The notes beneath the pieces were generated by a model, which saw only the letters and a list, made by a program, of their open reading frames with translations, did no database searches and was not told the origin of the DNA. Below are positions 38,030-49,449 of a stretch of 64,000 nt of DNA, piece after piece (the first letter of the stretch is position 1; each line of letters begins with the position of its first letter). This DNA comes from Sepiola atlantica. Taxonomy: Eukaryota > Mollusca > Cephalopoda > Sepiida > Sepiolidae. Location: positions 29,266,397 to 29,330,396 of the forward strand of contig OY744519.1 in assembly GCA_963556195.1 (NCBI GenBank), read 5' to 3'. A program made the position numbers and the translations under genes.

Positions 38030-38110
38030 ATAGAGGGAGAGAGTGAGAGAGAAGGACAAGAGAGAGAGAGAGAGGGGGGTTAGAGAAAGAGAGAGATAGA
38101 GAACAAACGA
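38030..38110. repeat. (AG)-rich tract
   Basis: Imperfect GA/AG repeats with short G runs. Similar tracts are at 34850-34886 and 40205-40275. Confidence 0.85.
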
Positions 38111-38289
38111 GCGAGCCAGCCAGGCACCCTCTTCTTCCCTTTTCTCTTCTCGCTTATGCAGCGTAGCGAGCGCTATTAGTTAATTTTTAATAATGCGTTT
38201 TTTATTAAATCATGGCGAGAAATAGGTGCAAAACTACATTTCACCTATTACTCGCCAAAATTAATATCACTTTTCTACTTCTCTTTCTT

Positions 38290-38935
38290 TTTCCTTCCCC
38301 TCATTGTCATGTTCAGAGCACATTTCAACACTTTCCTTCTAACTCACTTATATTCACACATTCCTGACATAGCCAGCTGGGCAATACTCCTACCCTCCAA
38401 AGATTTCACACCTAACCACAACAAAATCTCCCCTCTCCACTCTCACCCATCTCACCCTTTCGACTACTTCTTTCACATTCTTACCCACTCACCCCGCCTA
38501 CTTTCACATTATCTTCATTTCTTCAAATCGTTTTCTAAAACGATGATACTACCTACATACCAAAGACACAGAGTTCTCCCCTTCCCTCTTCTTCCCCCAG
38601 CCCCTCAAAATCGATGCTACACCTCACCGCGACAAAAACCTCAACACCCCCTCCCCTCTCTCCCACCCTAAGAACAAATTCACTAACACTCCTACTCTTT
38701 TCACTCACAGCCATTCAAAATCATTTCACTCTCAGCCACTGACTTCTCAGCTCGAACCTTGGTCCAGCGCTCTCAGTAGTCACGGCTACTACTTTTTCTT
38801 ATCAACCCATCATGTCAACCCAATATTTCGATGTACTTGCATGACATTTTTCTTTAAATTATCATCCTGAGGAAGTCTTACAAATAAAGACGAAACGTTG
38901 ATGAATATATAAAAAAAATATCTCTTGGTTTTTCC
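38290..38935 (+). repeat. G-poor C/A/T strand segment ending in a hairpin module
   Basis: From 38290 to about 38720 the plus strand has very few G residues. It contains no convincing open frame beyond a 120-codon low-complexity one. The segment leads to CCTGAGGAAGTCTTACAAAT then AAAGACGAAACGTTG at 38866-38900 and an (AT)n array at 38950-39019. The order resembles a retroelement 3' part, but no coding evidence supports this. Confidence 0.4.
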
Positions 38936-38946
38936 TTTTTCATTTC

Positions 38947-38949
<3 letters not shown>

Positions 38950-39023
<74 letters not shown>

Positions 39024-39229
39024 AATCCGTTGAAACTCCAGTGTTTATAAAAAGTGCTCAATAACCAGTAGAGCTGTTCTTTAGTATACTTTTTTTTAAT
39101 TTTTTTTTTTTTTTTTGTTAATATTTATTTATACAAACATAATGTTTGTATGAATAAAAAATTATAGTATATATATATATATATATAAATGCATATATAT
39201 ATATATAAATGCATATATATATATATAAA

Positions 39230-39286
<57 letters not shown>

Positions 39287-39298
39287 GCATATATATAT
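38950..39298. repeat. (AT)n array and AT/ATGCAT minisatellite
   Basis: (AT)n at 38950-39019. At 39169-39298, blocks of (TA)n are separated by AAATGCAT at least four times, giving an 18-bp-like higher-order unit, followed by (AG)n to 39355. Confidence 0.9.
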
Positions 39299-39302
39299 AG
39301 AT

Positions 39303-39333
<31 letters not shown>

Positions 39334-39429
39334 TAGAGAGGGATATAGAGAGAGAGGTTGATATATGAGAACGGAGCCATATAATAATGCTTAGTAATTC
39401 TGTGTTGTTTATGAGATCAATATTCGCTA

Positions 39430-39780
39430 AGTCGATATTGTCCGAACAATAACAACGGAAGTCAGTCTGTCATGACTTTTCTAGCGCATCATTCAAGCGA
39501 ATAGTCATGGATTTTTGCTACCGTTACATAAAGCCTTGGGGCTGTTTAGTTCTGACGACATCTCTTTATAATCATATAATACGCTCCAAATGACCGAATT
39601 CGATACTCACCGTTCGATAGGCAAATAAATCAAATTAAGCAATACCAACCAATGTCTGCTTGATGATTCGACTGGTTGTCATTTGTAATTTGGTTCAAAT
39701 TCTTTTCAATTCTGTCTGCCTATGGATTTGTCAAAAATGGAAAGACATGGAAAACAAAACGCAAAGTTACTTTGGACGTT
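39430..39780. other. No recognised gene
   Basis: Unique-looking sequence upstream of repeat R1 copy 2; no coding similarity found. Confidence 0.4.
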
Positions 39781-39784
39781 GTGT

Positions 39785-40555
39785 TAATCTTGGTCGCGGA
39801 ACCAATGTGGCAATATTACTTGCTTTGGCCGAAGGGGTATCTCTTGGGACCGGCACTAATGTGGCAACATCGTTTGCTTTGGACGGCTGGGCGACTGTTG
39901 CCAGACTTTATGTGACGACGGGACGATGTGTGACATGTGCACATATGTGAAATGTCTTGTCTTGTTATGGCCAGTGAGCAATCATCGTCTGACGATAGTC
40001 ACTGTCGTCTGCTTCTGGGACTGGCAGGCTGGCTGGCTGGCTGTTTGGTCGGTGCCATCGTCTGCAAATAAAACATTATGTAATAATGGAGCAAACCATT
40101 TTACTTATTATATAAAAATAAAAGAAACATCTCAGAGCGCGCGACAAGACGCATACGTCTCTGTCAGAATTCAAACCAGTCTTTTTATTTTTTCAATCTC
40201 TTTACCATAGAGAGAGGGGGGAATGAGAGAGAGAAGGAGAGAGAGACAGAGGGAGAGAGAAAGAGAGAAAGAGGTAATACAGACGTAATCAGTGTACGCC
40301 TTGTCAAATGTTTTTAGTTTCATAACTGATTTTCTCGAACGACGACTTGTCTGATCTCTGATCCCATCACATGCATCTGTCATTGAATTGTTTCTACACC
40401 GACCTTCAGTCCTCCAAATAAGACTGAGGCACAGGTGCACTCAGTGATCTCAAAACTCAGAGAATTACTGTTTTTGAAATAAGTCTGGCATAAGGATTAC
40501 GAATATAACGGGGAGCACTTAGCTCCCGAAAAGCTCACGCATTGTGCCATAATTG
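39785..40555 (+). repeat. Dispersed repeat R1, copy 2
   Basis: Alignable with 21655-22465 along its length, including the (AG) tract (40205-40275 here) and the terminal acgaatataacggggagcac block. Both copies end near a 'cgcattgtgcca' motif, which may mark the true element end. On the minus strand this end reads TGGCACAATGCGTGAGC, weakly A-box-like. Confidence 0.7.
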
Positions 40556-40592
40556 AAATTAAAAATGGATGATTGAAGACTGCAAATATGAT

Positions 40593-40609
40593 GAATTTAA
40601 CATGACATA

Positions 40610-40673
<64 letters not shown>

Positions 40674-40696
40674 TATGGCATGTTACATTCAACATA

Positions 40697-40764
<68 letters not shown>

Positions 40765-40780
40765 CATATATATACGAATA
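40593..40780. repeat. Two (AT)n arrays framed by inverted and direct copies of CATATTCATAT
   Basis: GAATTTAACATGACATATTC precedes the first (AT)n and its near-complement (GAATATGGCATGTTACATTC) follows it with two mismatches; then AACATATTCATAT repeats in direct orientation before the second (AT)n (40702-40760). Confidence 0.85.
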
Positions 40781-40954
40781 TGTATATAAGTACTACGTGG
40801 GTATTACCTTCCCGATTTCAAAACCAGATGTTACAACCATTAATGTACATTCAATAACAAAAGACGCCGAATAAAAACAGCACTAGCGACCCATTACTGT
40901 TTTTTTTTCAGAAATAAGTGATCTATTCCCTACTTCTTTTGTTTCAGCTCGTTT

Positions 40955-40977
40955 GACTCGTTGGTCTAGTGGTCTCC
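40955..40977 (+). repeat. 5' half of a tRNA-Pro-like sequence
   Basis: GACTCGTTGGTCTAGTGGT closely resembles the acceptor and D-arm start of eukaryotic tRNA-Pro, but the anticodon and T arms are absent. It abuts LINE sequence, so it is a relic. Confidence 0.35.
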
Positions 40978-41009
40978 ATCAATTCGTTATTTTCATATCT
41001 CATTGTGAC

Positions 41010-41235
41010 ACAGCTTCTTATTCCAGTGGCTTTCTCCAAGAACTGCAGGCTTGTGGAACTCTCTTCCTGCTGACTGTTTTCCTCCTACCTATAGCCTTGG
41101 TCTTTTTAAGACTAAGGCTAATAGGCATCTTCTGTCATTGCGATAATCATATTTCGTTCTTGTTAGCTCCTTACATCAAGGGACTTCACGCCTTATCCGG
41201 ATCGATTTCCATAAAAAAACTTTACTTTAGGATAA
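41010..41235 (+). mobile_element. LINE C-terminal fragment
   Basis: Frame 41010 onward reads FQWLSPRTAGLWNSLPADCF with PPTYSLGLFKTKANRHLLSL, the LINE ORF2 C-terminal signature, closely matching 11440-11640 (minus). It ends in an A-rich stretch after 41215, consistent with a 3' tail. Confidence 0.8.
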
Positions 41236-41568
41236 CAATACATAAGAAAAAATTTAGAAATAAAATAATTAAATAAAAAACTAAACTCAATCAACACTTA
41301 AAATAGAAAATCTACCACAAGCACGCACGTGTTAAAATAAGGTCACCTATTAATTCGATACATTCACAAAAGGGGGCGTCACCCTTATATAAACAGAACA
41401 GTAGAAGAGGAAGTAAAAGTCAGCCGAAACTTTGTTTGAAGGAAGCCTTGCCATTGGCTAATGAAAACATAAACCCGTGAGAGGGAACAAGAATGAATCT
41501 GATTGGCTAGGTAGCTAGACCAGGTGTATATAAAAAAACACCCGGTAACATGATTTCCATGCATTTGA

Positions 41569-41697
41569 GGCTGACGATTCCCTACGGAGGTAAAACACGG
41601 AAGCCTCTGTGTAGCTTAATTGACATTAATATATTTTCATAACTTAATATCTCTCCCTTACTCTCTCTCTTTCCTTCTCTCTCTTTCGTTCTCCCTG

Positions 41698-41790
<93 letters not shown>
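41569..41790 (+). repeat. Hairpin module, then (CT)n(AT)n(GA)n
   Basis: CTGACGATTCCCTACGGAGG and TAAAACACGG lie at 41571-41601. From 41655 the sequence is (CT)n, (AT)n 41716-41750, (GA)n to 41790, i.e. a fold-back array as a whole. Confidence 0.7.
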
Positions 41791-41794
<4 letters not shown>

Positions 41795-42245
41795 ATTTTT
41801 CACTTAGAAAAAATATTATTCAGTGAAGACCGGGATTATTCCAATAAAAACAAGCTCGATGATACTCGATTACAGGGTACAGAGCATTTATATGTGATTT
41901 TTTTAAAGCTTACCAAAGCATTCCGTTCAGGAGCCCAATCAACACCACCAAAGATGTTTTTATTCAAAAATTATTTATTTATCATTTTTCAAATTAAAGA
42001 GTTTTTTACCTACACGTGTTCCACTACCAAGCAGGTACTTGCTTGGCAGATCATCAGGGAAAATTAAGTACCTTAGATAAGATTTTCAACAACCGGTAAT
42101 ATACAATGTGGTGTTGCTTTTCTTGAGGTCACTTAAGAAGGGAAGAAAACAATAAAGTAAGATACAGAATAAAAATATATATATATATAAATATATATAA
42201 AAATATATATAAAAGATATATATATATTAAAAATATATATATATA

Positions 42246-42351
<106 letters not shown>

Positions 42352-42497
42352 TAAACAAAAAACAAACAAAAACCAAAATAATGAAAATAAAATCAAAAAA
42401 TTAAAATTAAAATTAAAAATAAAAAGGTAAACATTATTATTCTTTTATATATATTTTTTTAATATATATATATATTTATATAAGTTTTCAAAAAATC

Positions 42498-42588
<91 letters not shown>

Positions 42589-42604
42589 TACAAGGTATAA
42601 AAGT

Positions 42605-42950
42605 TAATATTTATGAATTTCCGAAGGACCTGTGACGCTGTGGATATAGTACTAAGTTAAATTCAGTTCCAAGTGATAGTCATCTGAAGGCAATACGAAG
42701 AATTGCGAATGACTGAAGACTTCTCCCAGTCATGGCTGACGGAACAAAATCATGCTACCCCCAAGGATTAAATAAAGGGTTCCGTTCGAAATTCCGTCCA
42801 GATTCCTGAGTTCGACAGAAATATTCCCGAGTTCGAAGAGATACACCGGAGAAGGCCGGAGGTTACAGCGGCCGAAACGTTGTGATGCTAACACTACAGA
42901 TGAGAAATGTAGTTCGAATAACCAAAATTATGCAAAGTATAAAAGTTTGT
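42605..42950 (+). mobile_element. SINE family B, full length
   Basis: Head near 42627 with CTGTGACGCTGTGGATATAG; the B-box region is diverged. The body has CCCAAGGATTAAATAAAGGG, AAATTCCGTCCAGATTCC, then CCGGAGAAGGCCGGAGGTTA with CAGCGGCCGAAACGTTGTG and a tail GTAGTTCGAATAACC. This is the best-preserved hairpin module in the window. Confidence 0.8.
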
Positions 42951-43264
42951 ATGAGTTAATTTTTTATTTCGGAACTGTTCCTAGTGTTCTCATAGTTATT
43001 AGTATCATTGTATACCATTGTTGCCTTGAATCAGTTTCTATGTTCAATAAACCCTGCAGCTCTCTGACAAGTTCTATTTATGTAACTTAGTTATTCTGCC
43101 TCTTTCGGCGTCACCATGTGATCGGCTGTCATGATGAAGTCTACTATTTGGAAGATCTTACTTTCTTGTTAACTGTTATCGTATCAAGTACTCTTGCTTG
43201 AAAAGGTTTGTCTATTTGTCTTTTAAAAAAACAGAGGATTTTATGACTTTGATTTTGTAATAGT

Positions 43265-43690
43265 ACCTCAGATTTGGATTATTTGGATTATTCGAACTAC
43301 TGTTCTCATCTTGGATGTTATTCTTACAACGTTTCGACCGATGTAACCTCCGATCTTATTCATGTGAACTCTGGAATCTTCCTGTTGAACTCGGAAATAT
43401 GTACGTAATTTTTAACGGAACCCTTTATTTAATCCACGGGATAGCTTGATCTCCTGCCATCAGCCATTCGTAATTGTATTCTTAGTATCACCCACACTGG
43501 GGATTGAACCTTCAACCTCCAGAAGACTGTCACTTAGAACTTATTATTACTAAGCACTCATATTCGTTACGTCACAAGTTCTGGCGATCCTTCCTAAAAG
43601 AGGGTTGGGGCTACATCGGCCGAAACGTTGTTAGAATAACATTTAAAATGAGAATAGTAGTCCGAATAATACAAATAATATAAATTATCA
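43265..43690. mobile_element. Inverted pair of SINE family B copies
   Basis: A minus-strand copy (43265-43590) with B box GGTTGAAGGTTCAATCCCCA and hairpin module at 43327-43363 abuts a plus-strand tail-only copy (43593-43690) with GGTTGGGGCTACATCGGCCG and AAACGTTG. The junction lies within a few bases of 43592. Confidence 0.8.
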
Positions 43691-44079
43691 ATCCTTAACT
43701 CCGAAACATAATACCTCAGATTTGTGCTTGTACAATTGGTCTACATGTTCAAAGTCTGGTCATTTGCATGGCTACCAGTGGACCACCTTCCCAACACAGT
43801 CATGTCTGTTTTTATATTTTTCGGCCGGCGTCACTTATGATGTTGATTACTGTTTTATCTCTCTGTCTACGACGTCTGTATTTGTTGTTTTCCTAGGTGT
43901 TGTCTATCTTGGCTTTTATGTACTTTGTTATAATCGCGTTGTTTAGTGTTGCTGTCAGTTGCAATTCATTTTCGTTTGCCAAGATCTTCTGTCTCAATTC
44001 GGTTTTGTTCCGATTATGAGGCCTTGTTTTTGTTGTTATTTTATTCATATACTAGAAGAATAACAACCTCAGGACGGGT

Positions 44080-44240
44080 ACAATTAATTCACAAAAAGGT
44101 GAGTTTTTAGTCACGTTTATGCCCTCCTCTATGCTAAACCTTATGCTTAGAATCCTTATTCTAATTTTGATCAAAATCCATTACATGAGTTTAATTCTAG
44201 AAAAATGTCTAAAATTTAAGGGTTAAACTTAAGGTGGAAA
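44080..44240 (+). repeat. Unclassified dispersed repeat D, copy 1 (partial)
   Basis: Shares 'atgcttagaatccttatt', 'aattttgatcaaaa-ccattacatga' and the following 'gaaaaatgtc' with 45270-45460. No coding frame. Confidence 0.6.
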
Positions 44241-44710
44241 AAGTAATTGGAATTCAGGAAATCTTGCTTAATTTGTGTCTAAGTGGATGGGTGAAAGGGG
44301 GGGGGGCAAATTAAAAAGAAAAAGGGGAAAAGGGAAGAAGAAGGCTTCTTAATTTTCTCCCCATCTCTCTCCCACCCACTTCCCTCTGTCCTTCCTTTTC
44401 TCTAACCTCAATGAATTTATAATATATATTTCGATATTTTTATATTCTATCTTATATCTCATTTTACTCCATTTCCTTTTATCTTATTTCATTTCATATT
44501 TGACTTTCAACGGTCTCAAATCTAACCATGTGACTTTCCAAATTTTAAATTCTCTATTCTTTTCCCCATTTCATCCTTCACAAATATGATCTGAGGTAAA
44601 GATCGGATGCTAACTCTTCCTGATGAGATCTCAGTTTATAATAGCTGTTGATCGATAACATCGACATGCCAGTGTCGCAGATTTTGTACATGACTGTATA
44701 AATAAAAATA

Positions 44711-44716
<6 letters not shown>

Positions 44717-44791
<75 letters not shown>

Positions 44792-45115
44792 AAAATGACA
44801 AACGGAAAACCGGTTAAAGTGCAGGAGAAAAACAAAAACAAGAGATTTGACCGGTTTCGTTCGTGTTGGCGAACGTCTTCAGAAAAAGTGAAGAATTGGA
44901 GTTAATTTTATTTTGAAAGGCCCAGACATGGGGTGAGGAAAGGATGATTCGATTGGACCATATGAGAAGACTTTAAGTGACGTTGAAATATGACAAATTA
45001 AATTTGCCACGCAATATTCAGTGCAGGAAGCTAATTCTCAACGGTCGGCGGGCGCAAACCCTGATCACAAATCGCCACTGATTCGTAGTCAAGAGTCTTA
45101 ACCCCTCGGCCATAG
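44717..45115 (-). mobile_element. SINE family A, full length with tRNA-like head
   Basis: Minus strand: TATGGCCGAGGGGTTAAGAC (A box of leucine/serine type), then AGGGTTTGCGCCCGCCG at the B-box position, body with TTGTCATATTTCAACGTCAC and TTCAATCCTC-like blocks, hairpin module CTGAAGACGTTCGCCAACAC then GAACGAAACC (44851-44881), and a (GT)n(AT)n end at 44717-44788. Pol III-transcribed retroposon. Truncated relatives are at 6841-7190, 47760-47945 and 55108-55405. Confidence 0.7.
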
Positions 45116-45269
45116 ACAATTAGTTAATAATTATGGAGGAATTTAACTTTGTAAATAGCGAATCGGCGGCTAAATTTACATCAAGCAGTTAGAGTGATCT
45201 ACGAACGTATTCGGATCGTGCATGCAGCTATTAGTACTGCTTGTTATCAAAGTCACTCAAGATACTAGA

Positions 45270-45800
45270 AAAATATCAATCACAGGTCGAGTAAAATTAA
45301 TTCCCTGGACAAAATAGTTTTGCACCATTTTTATGTCCACTTAGGAAGATTACAATCAATATATAATGATATTAAACCTCATGTCTAGAATCCTTATTTA
45401 AATTTTGATCAAAAACCATTACATGATTTTGATTATAGAAAATGTCATATATATGTCATTAATTGGTGTCTAATGACTGTGGATCAAATATTTCAATGTA
45501 AATTGAAATATTTGAATTTTCTAATTAGGAGATTATACCATATTATACCACTTTAAAACCCTTTAAAATACTCCAAAGAAACTGAAATTTGGGGAATTTT
45601 TTTAATTGATGTGTAATAACTGTTTTTAAAATTTCACAAAAATCGGAGGTATCAGAATTTTGCCAAGGGACTTCGATCCCATTATGCATGTAACTAAATG
45701 AAATTAAATGTAGCTTACACTACCCATCCTTATGCCTAGCAGATGTGTTCAAAAATTCATAATGATCGCTTAATTTTTTAAGAGTGAATCCTATACACAA
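45270..45800 (+). repeat. Unclassified dispersed repeat D, longest copy
   Basis: Aligns with 44080-44240 (direct), 48230-48560 (inverted) and 57600-57810 (inverted). Shared blocks include 'ttaattggtgtctaatgactg', 'ccaaagaaactgaaatttggg' and 'atttcacaaaaatcggagg'. An internal perfect 14-bp inverted repeat lies at 45484-45515. No open frame or RNA promoter seen. Confidence 0.65.
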
Positions 45801-45924
45801 AAATATATAAAGATATACACATACCTAACGTTATATAAAAGGAAGATATACTCATGGATTTTACAATAATGTTTTGATATCTGCATTTTTACCTGATATA
45901 GATATCCATAAACATCTACTTCTT

Positions 45925-46705
45925 ATATCTTAATTTCTAATCGAATTTTCCACTTCTTTATTTATTCTAACTTGTGTAAAAAATACCGTTTTTTTACATT
46001 ATTCTTACACAGCCACATCTAAACTAGTTAGTAATTTTTAGCTTTCTTGGACAATGTTTTTTAATTAACATACGCATATTCTGTTTATATATATTTTTTT
46101 ATCTTATGTCTATTCAAAGCAAAGAGTGCCCAGAAATGAGTTAACAAGATGCTTAGCACAAAATGAATACAACTCCAAATATTTTGCCGGACAGAATATG
46201 TAATCGCTGAAATTTATCGGAATTTCTTCTTTTTTAAGTAAATAACACAAAAATTTATGTAAACGACTGGCTAGTTAGAATCAAATATTCATTTGTCAGA
46301 TGCATTGCTATTCATGTCTAACATAGAAAATCCGATTGACTTCACAGCACACGATTATTTGAGGTTTAAAAATTCTGTTGGAATTTTTATTTTTAGTTTC
46401 TAATATACAGTATACAAACACTATAAGCCTCTCCCCAACTCTCCTCACAGGTGGGAAGGAGCAGCTATCCGCTCACGCACAGTTAAAAAAGAGAGAGATT
46501 TTATCAGCATATCTGCTACTTGTCTCCAGCGATTATTTGTCTGTGATGCAATATCCTGACACATCGCCCTACTTCTAATCTTCTAATTGAATTTTCCACT
46601 TCTTTACTTATTTTACCCGATGTAGAAAATACCGTTTTTAGCATTATTTTTACATATCCACTTTCAAATTAGTTAGTAATGTCAAGCTTGCTTGGACAAT
46701 GGAAT
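45925..46705 (+). repeat. Direct duplication (45925-46060 and 46575-46705)
   Basis: Both copies: 'ttctaatcgaattttccacttctt' / 'ttctaattgaattttccacttctt' in matching order, 'aaaaataccgttttt', 'tagttagtaat' and 'cttggacaatg'. Copy spacing about 650 bp. Confidence 0.7.
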
Positions 46706-46867
46706 TTGTGCCGCACAGTGTGTCAGAGTATCCTGGAGAGATCTGAAAAATGTTGCAATGTTGACATTTTGAGCATCCAAGAGATTAAATAGTTACTTTG
46801 TAATGCTTGAAACATGCTGAAATTTTAAAAGTAATAGCCGACGTGATAACTGAGTACTGGTACAGTT

Positions 46868-46930
46868 TGAGACCCATGCTAAAACCGACTTTTCGTCAGC
46901 ATATTCCGGCTGTTTACGTAAACAGTCGGA
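46868..46930 (+). repeat. Third copy of the 22851-22925 repeat, with near-palindrome
   Basis: Shares 'gacccatgctaaaaccgac' / 'gacccaagctgaaatcgac' and the TGTTTACGTA block with 22863-22923. Its end forms a 24-bp near-palindrome at 46906-46929 centred on TTTACGTAAA. Confidence 0.6.
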
Positions 46931-47149
46931 AGATGCCGAGTGAAAACGTTCCGGCCTCAAAATCAAAACGAGGCGATGCTATTAAACGGCAAAATAACAA
47001 TGAAACAACATTTAAAGCAAGTAAGAAAAAACAGTCACAATATATACAATTTTATGAAAAAATATTATTTATTTTTTGACGAATAAAATATAATGAAATA
47101 ACTGTTATAATTGTTTCATGAGAAAGTTATGGTTTGTTTAATTCTTTTT

Positions 47150-47330
47150 TTTTTTGTTTGTTTCAATAAATTGTTTTTTGTACTAGACCTAATAATATGC
47201 TGAAAATTTTTTTTTACATTTTTTAGGTTTAGGGTTAGATTGAAAAAGAAAAAACAGTTTTTTTACATTGTCTTGGGGTTAGATGTTAGGGTGAAAAGAA
47301 CAAACAGTGTTTTTTACATTGTTTTGTCCT
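47150..47330 (+). repeat. Short tandem duplication with TTAGGG-like words
   Basis: Three related segments each hold a 'ttttttacatt' word, 'gtttagggttaga' or 'ggggttagat', and 'gaaaaga-aaacagt'. No gene. Confidence 0.5.
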
Positions 47331-47339
47331 TCGGGAGAT

Positions 47340-47760
47340 TGAATCATCTGTCCTAAAACGCTGAAATTCTTGCATCAACTTAATTAACTTTACGATTTAC
47401 TAATGCAGGAGTCATACACAGGAATACTTAGAACCAAAATTTCGACTTTGTAAACTGCATCCTCCTTAAAAATAAATCCTCTCTTTCACGCCGCAAGTGC
47501 ATCGAAAGCGCTCTCATCCTTCTCTCATCACCATCTAACGTTAACCTCAGGCTTGGCTCTTACTCCTTAACCAAACATCCTTTAAAGTAATATATCTCCT
47601 ACTACACTATCAACATCGACACCGGCTAAGTACTGCTTACTTTTATAGCTAGTATCTATGTTTTCCCCCCAGTTAACGTCTTTTCGCATGCACAACATAT
47701 TTTCAAATAACTACCTACGCACCAAAAACATTTCGTGTCTCTTTCCATATGTTTCCTAGG
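47340..47760. other. No recognised gene
   Basis: Nothing recognised on either strand. Confidence 0.4.
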
Positions 47761-47945
47761 TTTTCCAAATAAATTTCAAATCTTCACTTTTTTCTGAAAA
47801 CGTTCGTTTATCGGAACACAGCCGGTCAATCTTTCGTTATTTTTAATTTCCCTGTGTTTAAAGTTTTTAATGTCTCTTTTTCAAACATTCTGTCTCCACG
47901 ATATTTCATTTTGTAAGATATCGTGTATTGTTTTCTCATTTATAT
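47760..47945 (+). mobile_element. SINE family A, tail fragment
   Basis: Contains AAATCTTCACTTTTTTCTGA, AAACGTTCGTTTATCGGAAC and the CCGGTCAATCTTTCG block in family A order. Runs into AT-rich sequence and, at 48000-48066, a long (AT)n. Confidence 0.6.
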
Positions 47946-47994
47946 ATATAATTAGCTTTATCATTTATATACACACATATTATAAAGTAATATA

Positions 47995-47999
<5 letters not shown>

Positions 48000-48066
<67 letters not shown>
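48000..48066. repeat. (AT)n microsatellite
   Basis: Uninterrupted AT. Confidence 0.95.
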
Positions 48067-48070
<4 letters not shown>

Positions 48071-48110
48071 CAGTATTTACTTTAGCAATAGTCAATACGT
48101 AATGGCTTCT

Positions 48111-48153
48111 TAGTAGTATGAAAATATATATTATATATATTTTCATACTACTA
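48111..48153. repeat. Perfect snap-back palindrome, 20-bp arms
   Basis: TAGTAGTATGAAAATATATA and its complement, separated by TTA. Confidence 0.95.
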
Positions 48154-48229
48154 TATATATAGAGAGAGAGAATTAGGTTTGTGTATATGTTTATATCTTT
48201 GTATATACAACATTCACTCTTAAACTAAT

Positions 48230-48560
48230 TAACTGATTATTATGAATTTTGGAGCACAGCTGATATGCGTAAGGATGAGTAATATGGCCTATATTTAATT
48301 TGATTTAGTTTCATATCAAGGGGCAAAGAATATGGTTGACGCTCTGCGTGAAAATCCAGACAGCTCCGATTTTTGTGAAATTTTAACAATAGACAATTAA
48401 TAAATATTCCCCAAATTTCGGTTTCTTTGGAGTAATAAAAGGTTTTAGGGGGCATTATATGGATACATCCTGATATTTGAATGTTCAAATATTTCAGATT
48501 TGCATTAAATTTGGTTCGTATTCAGTAGACTAATTAAGTCAGAATTAATTCTATTCAGTA
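48230..48560 (-). repeat. Unclassified dispersed repeat D, inverted copy
   Basis: Reverse complement of 45480-45800 with moderate divergence ('ccccaaatttcggtttctttgg', 'gatttttgtgaaattttaac'). Confidence 0.65.
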
Positions 48561-48747
48561 TATTTTGTTATTCGGATTTTCACGTGCAAATATTGTGACT
48601 TGGTAAACGATGCTTTTTGGTTAAGCAGTTATTTTGTAATGGGCAAAGTGCACGGGTTCTATAACGGTATAACTCGTGCAATTTATCCATTATAAAATAC
48701 ATGCATAATTATTACAAACTTTCTATTTGGATGATTGCTATTATCCA

Positions 48748-48787
48748 AATAATATAAACGCAAGGTATACCTTGCGTTTATATTATT
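48748..48787. repeat. Perfect 40-bp palindrome, no spacer
   Basis: AATAATATAAACGCAAGGTA followed immediately by its exact complement. Confidence 0.95.
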
Positions 48788-49074
48788 GTTTTTCTTTTTG
48801 TCATTGCTATTCTTATTACATTTATTACTTTTTCTACGCATTTTGCTTTTCTTTCTTTTCTTTACTACTATTGTTTAGTATTCTGTTATAGTGGGTTTTG
48901 ATTATAATTTCTAAGTGTTGACAGCTTTAAGTTATTTTATTGAATAAGTGAGTTCTTAACCTAGTAAAAAAAGAAAGAAAAAATATACATTTTAACTTAC
49001 AAATGGTTTTAACCCTACTTTTAGCACACGGATCTTTTTACTAATTCCTTCACTTCGCTCTGCACATTAAATTA

Positions 49075-49081
49075 TTATTAT

Positions 49082-49157
<76 letters not shown>

Positions 49158-49440
49158 TTTGTTGTTGTTGTCTTAATTATTATTATTATTATTATCATCA
49201 TTATTGTTGTTGTTATAATTATTATTAATATTATTATTATTATTATTATCATTATTATTATTATTGTTGTAATTGTTATTATTGTTATTATCATAATTAT
49301 TATTATTGTTATTGTTGTTGTAATTATTATTATTGTTATTGTTGTAATTATTATTATTGTTGTTGTTATAATTATTATCATCATCATTATTAATTTTGTT
49401 GTAATTTTTTTTTAATTATTATTATTATTATTATTAATTT
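49075..49440. repeat. Trinucleotide tracts (TAG/GTA)n and (ATT/GTT)n
   Basis: About 27 TAG units at 49082-49157, then mixed ATT, GTT and ATC triplets to 49440; a smaller GTT/GTC tract is at 50160-50225. Long open frames across them are artefacts. Confidence 0.95.
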
Positions 49441-49449
49441 CGTTGTTGT

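Noticed and set aside
44612..44660. CCTGATGAG word followed by partial stems, as a further hammerhead-like candidate
   Set aside because: No GAAAC follows the stem, so the module is incomplete.
49067..49387. 106-codon minus-strand frame of Ile, Thr and Leu
   Set aside because: It is the translation of trinucleotide repeats.
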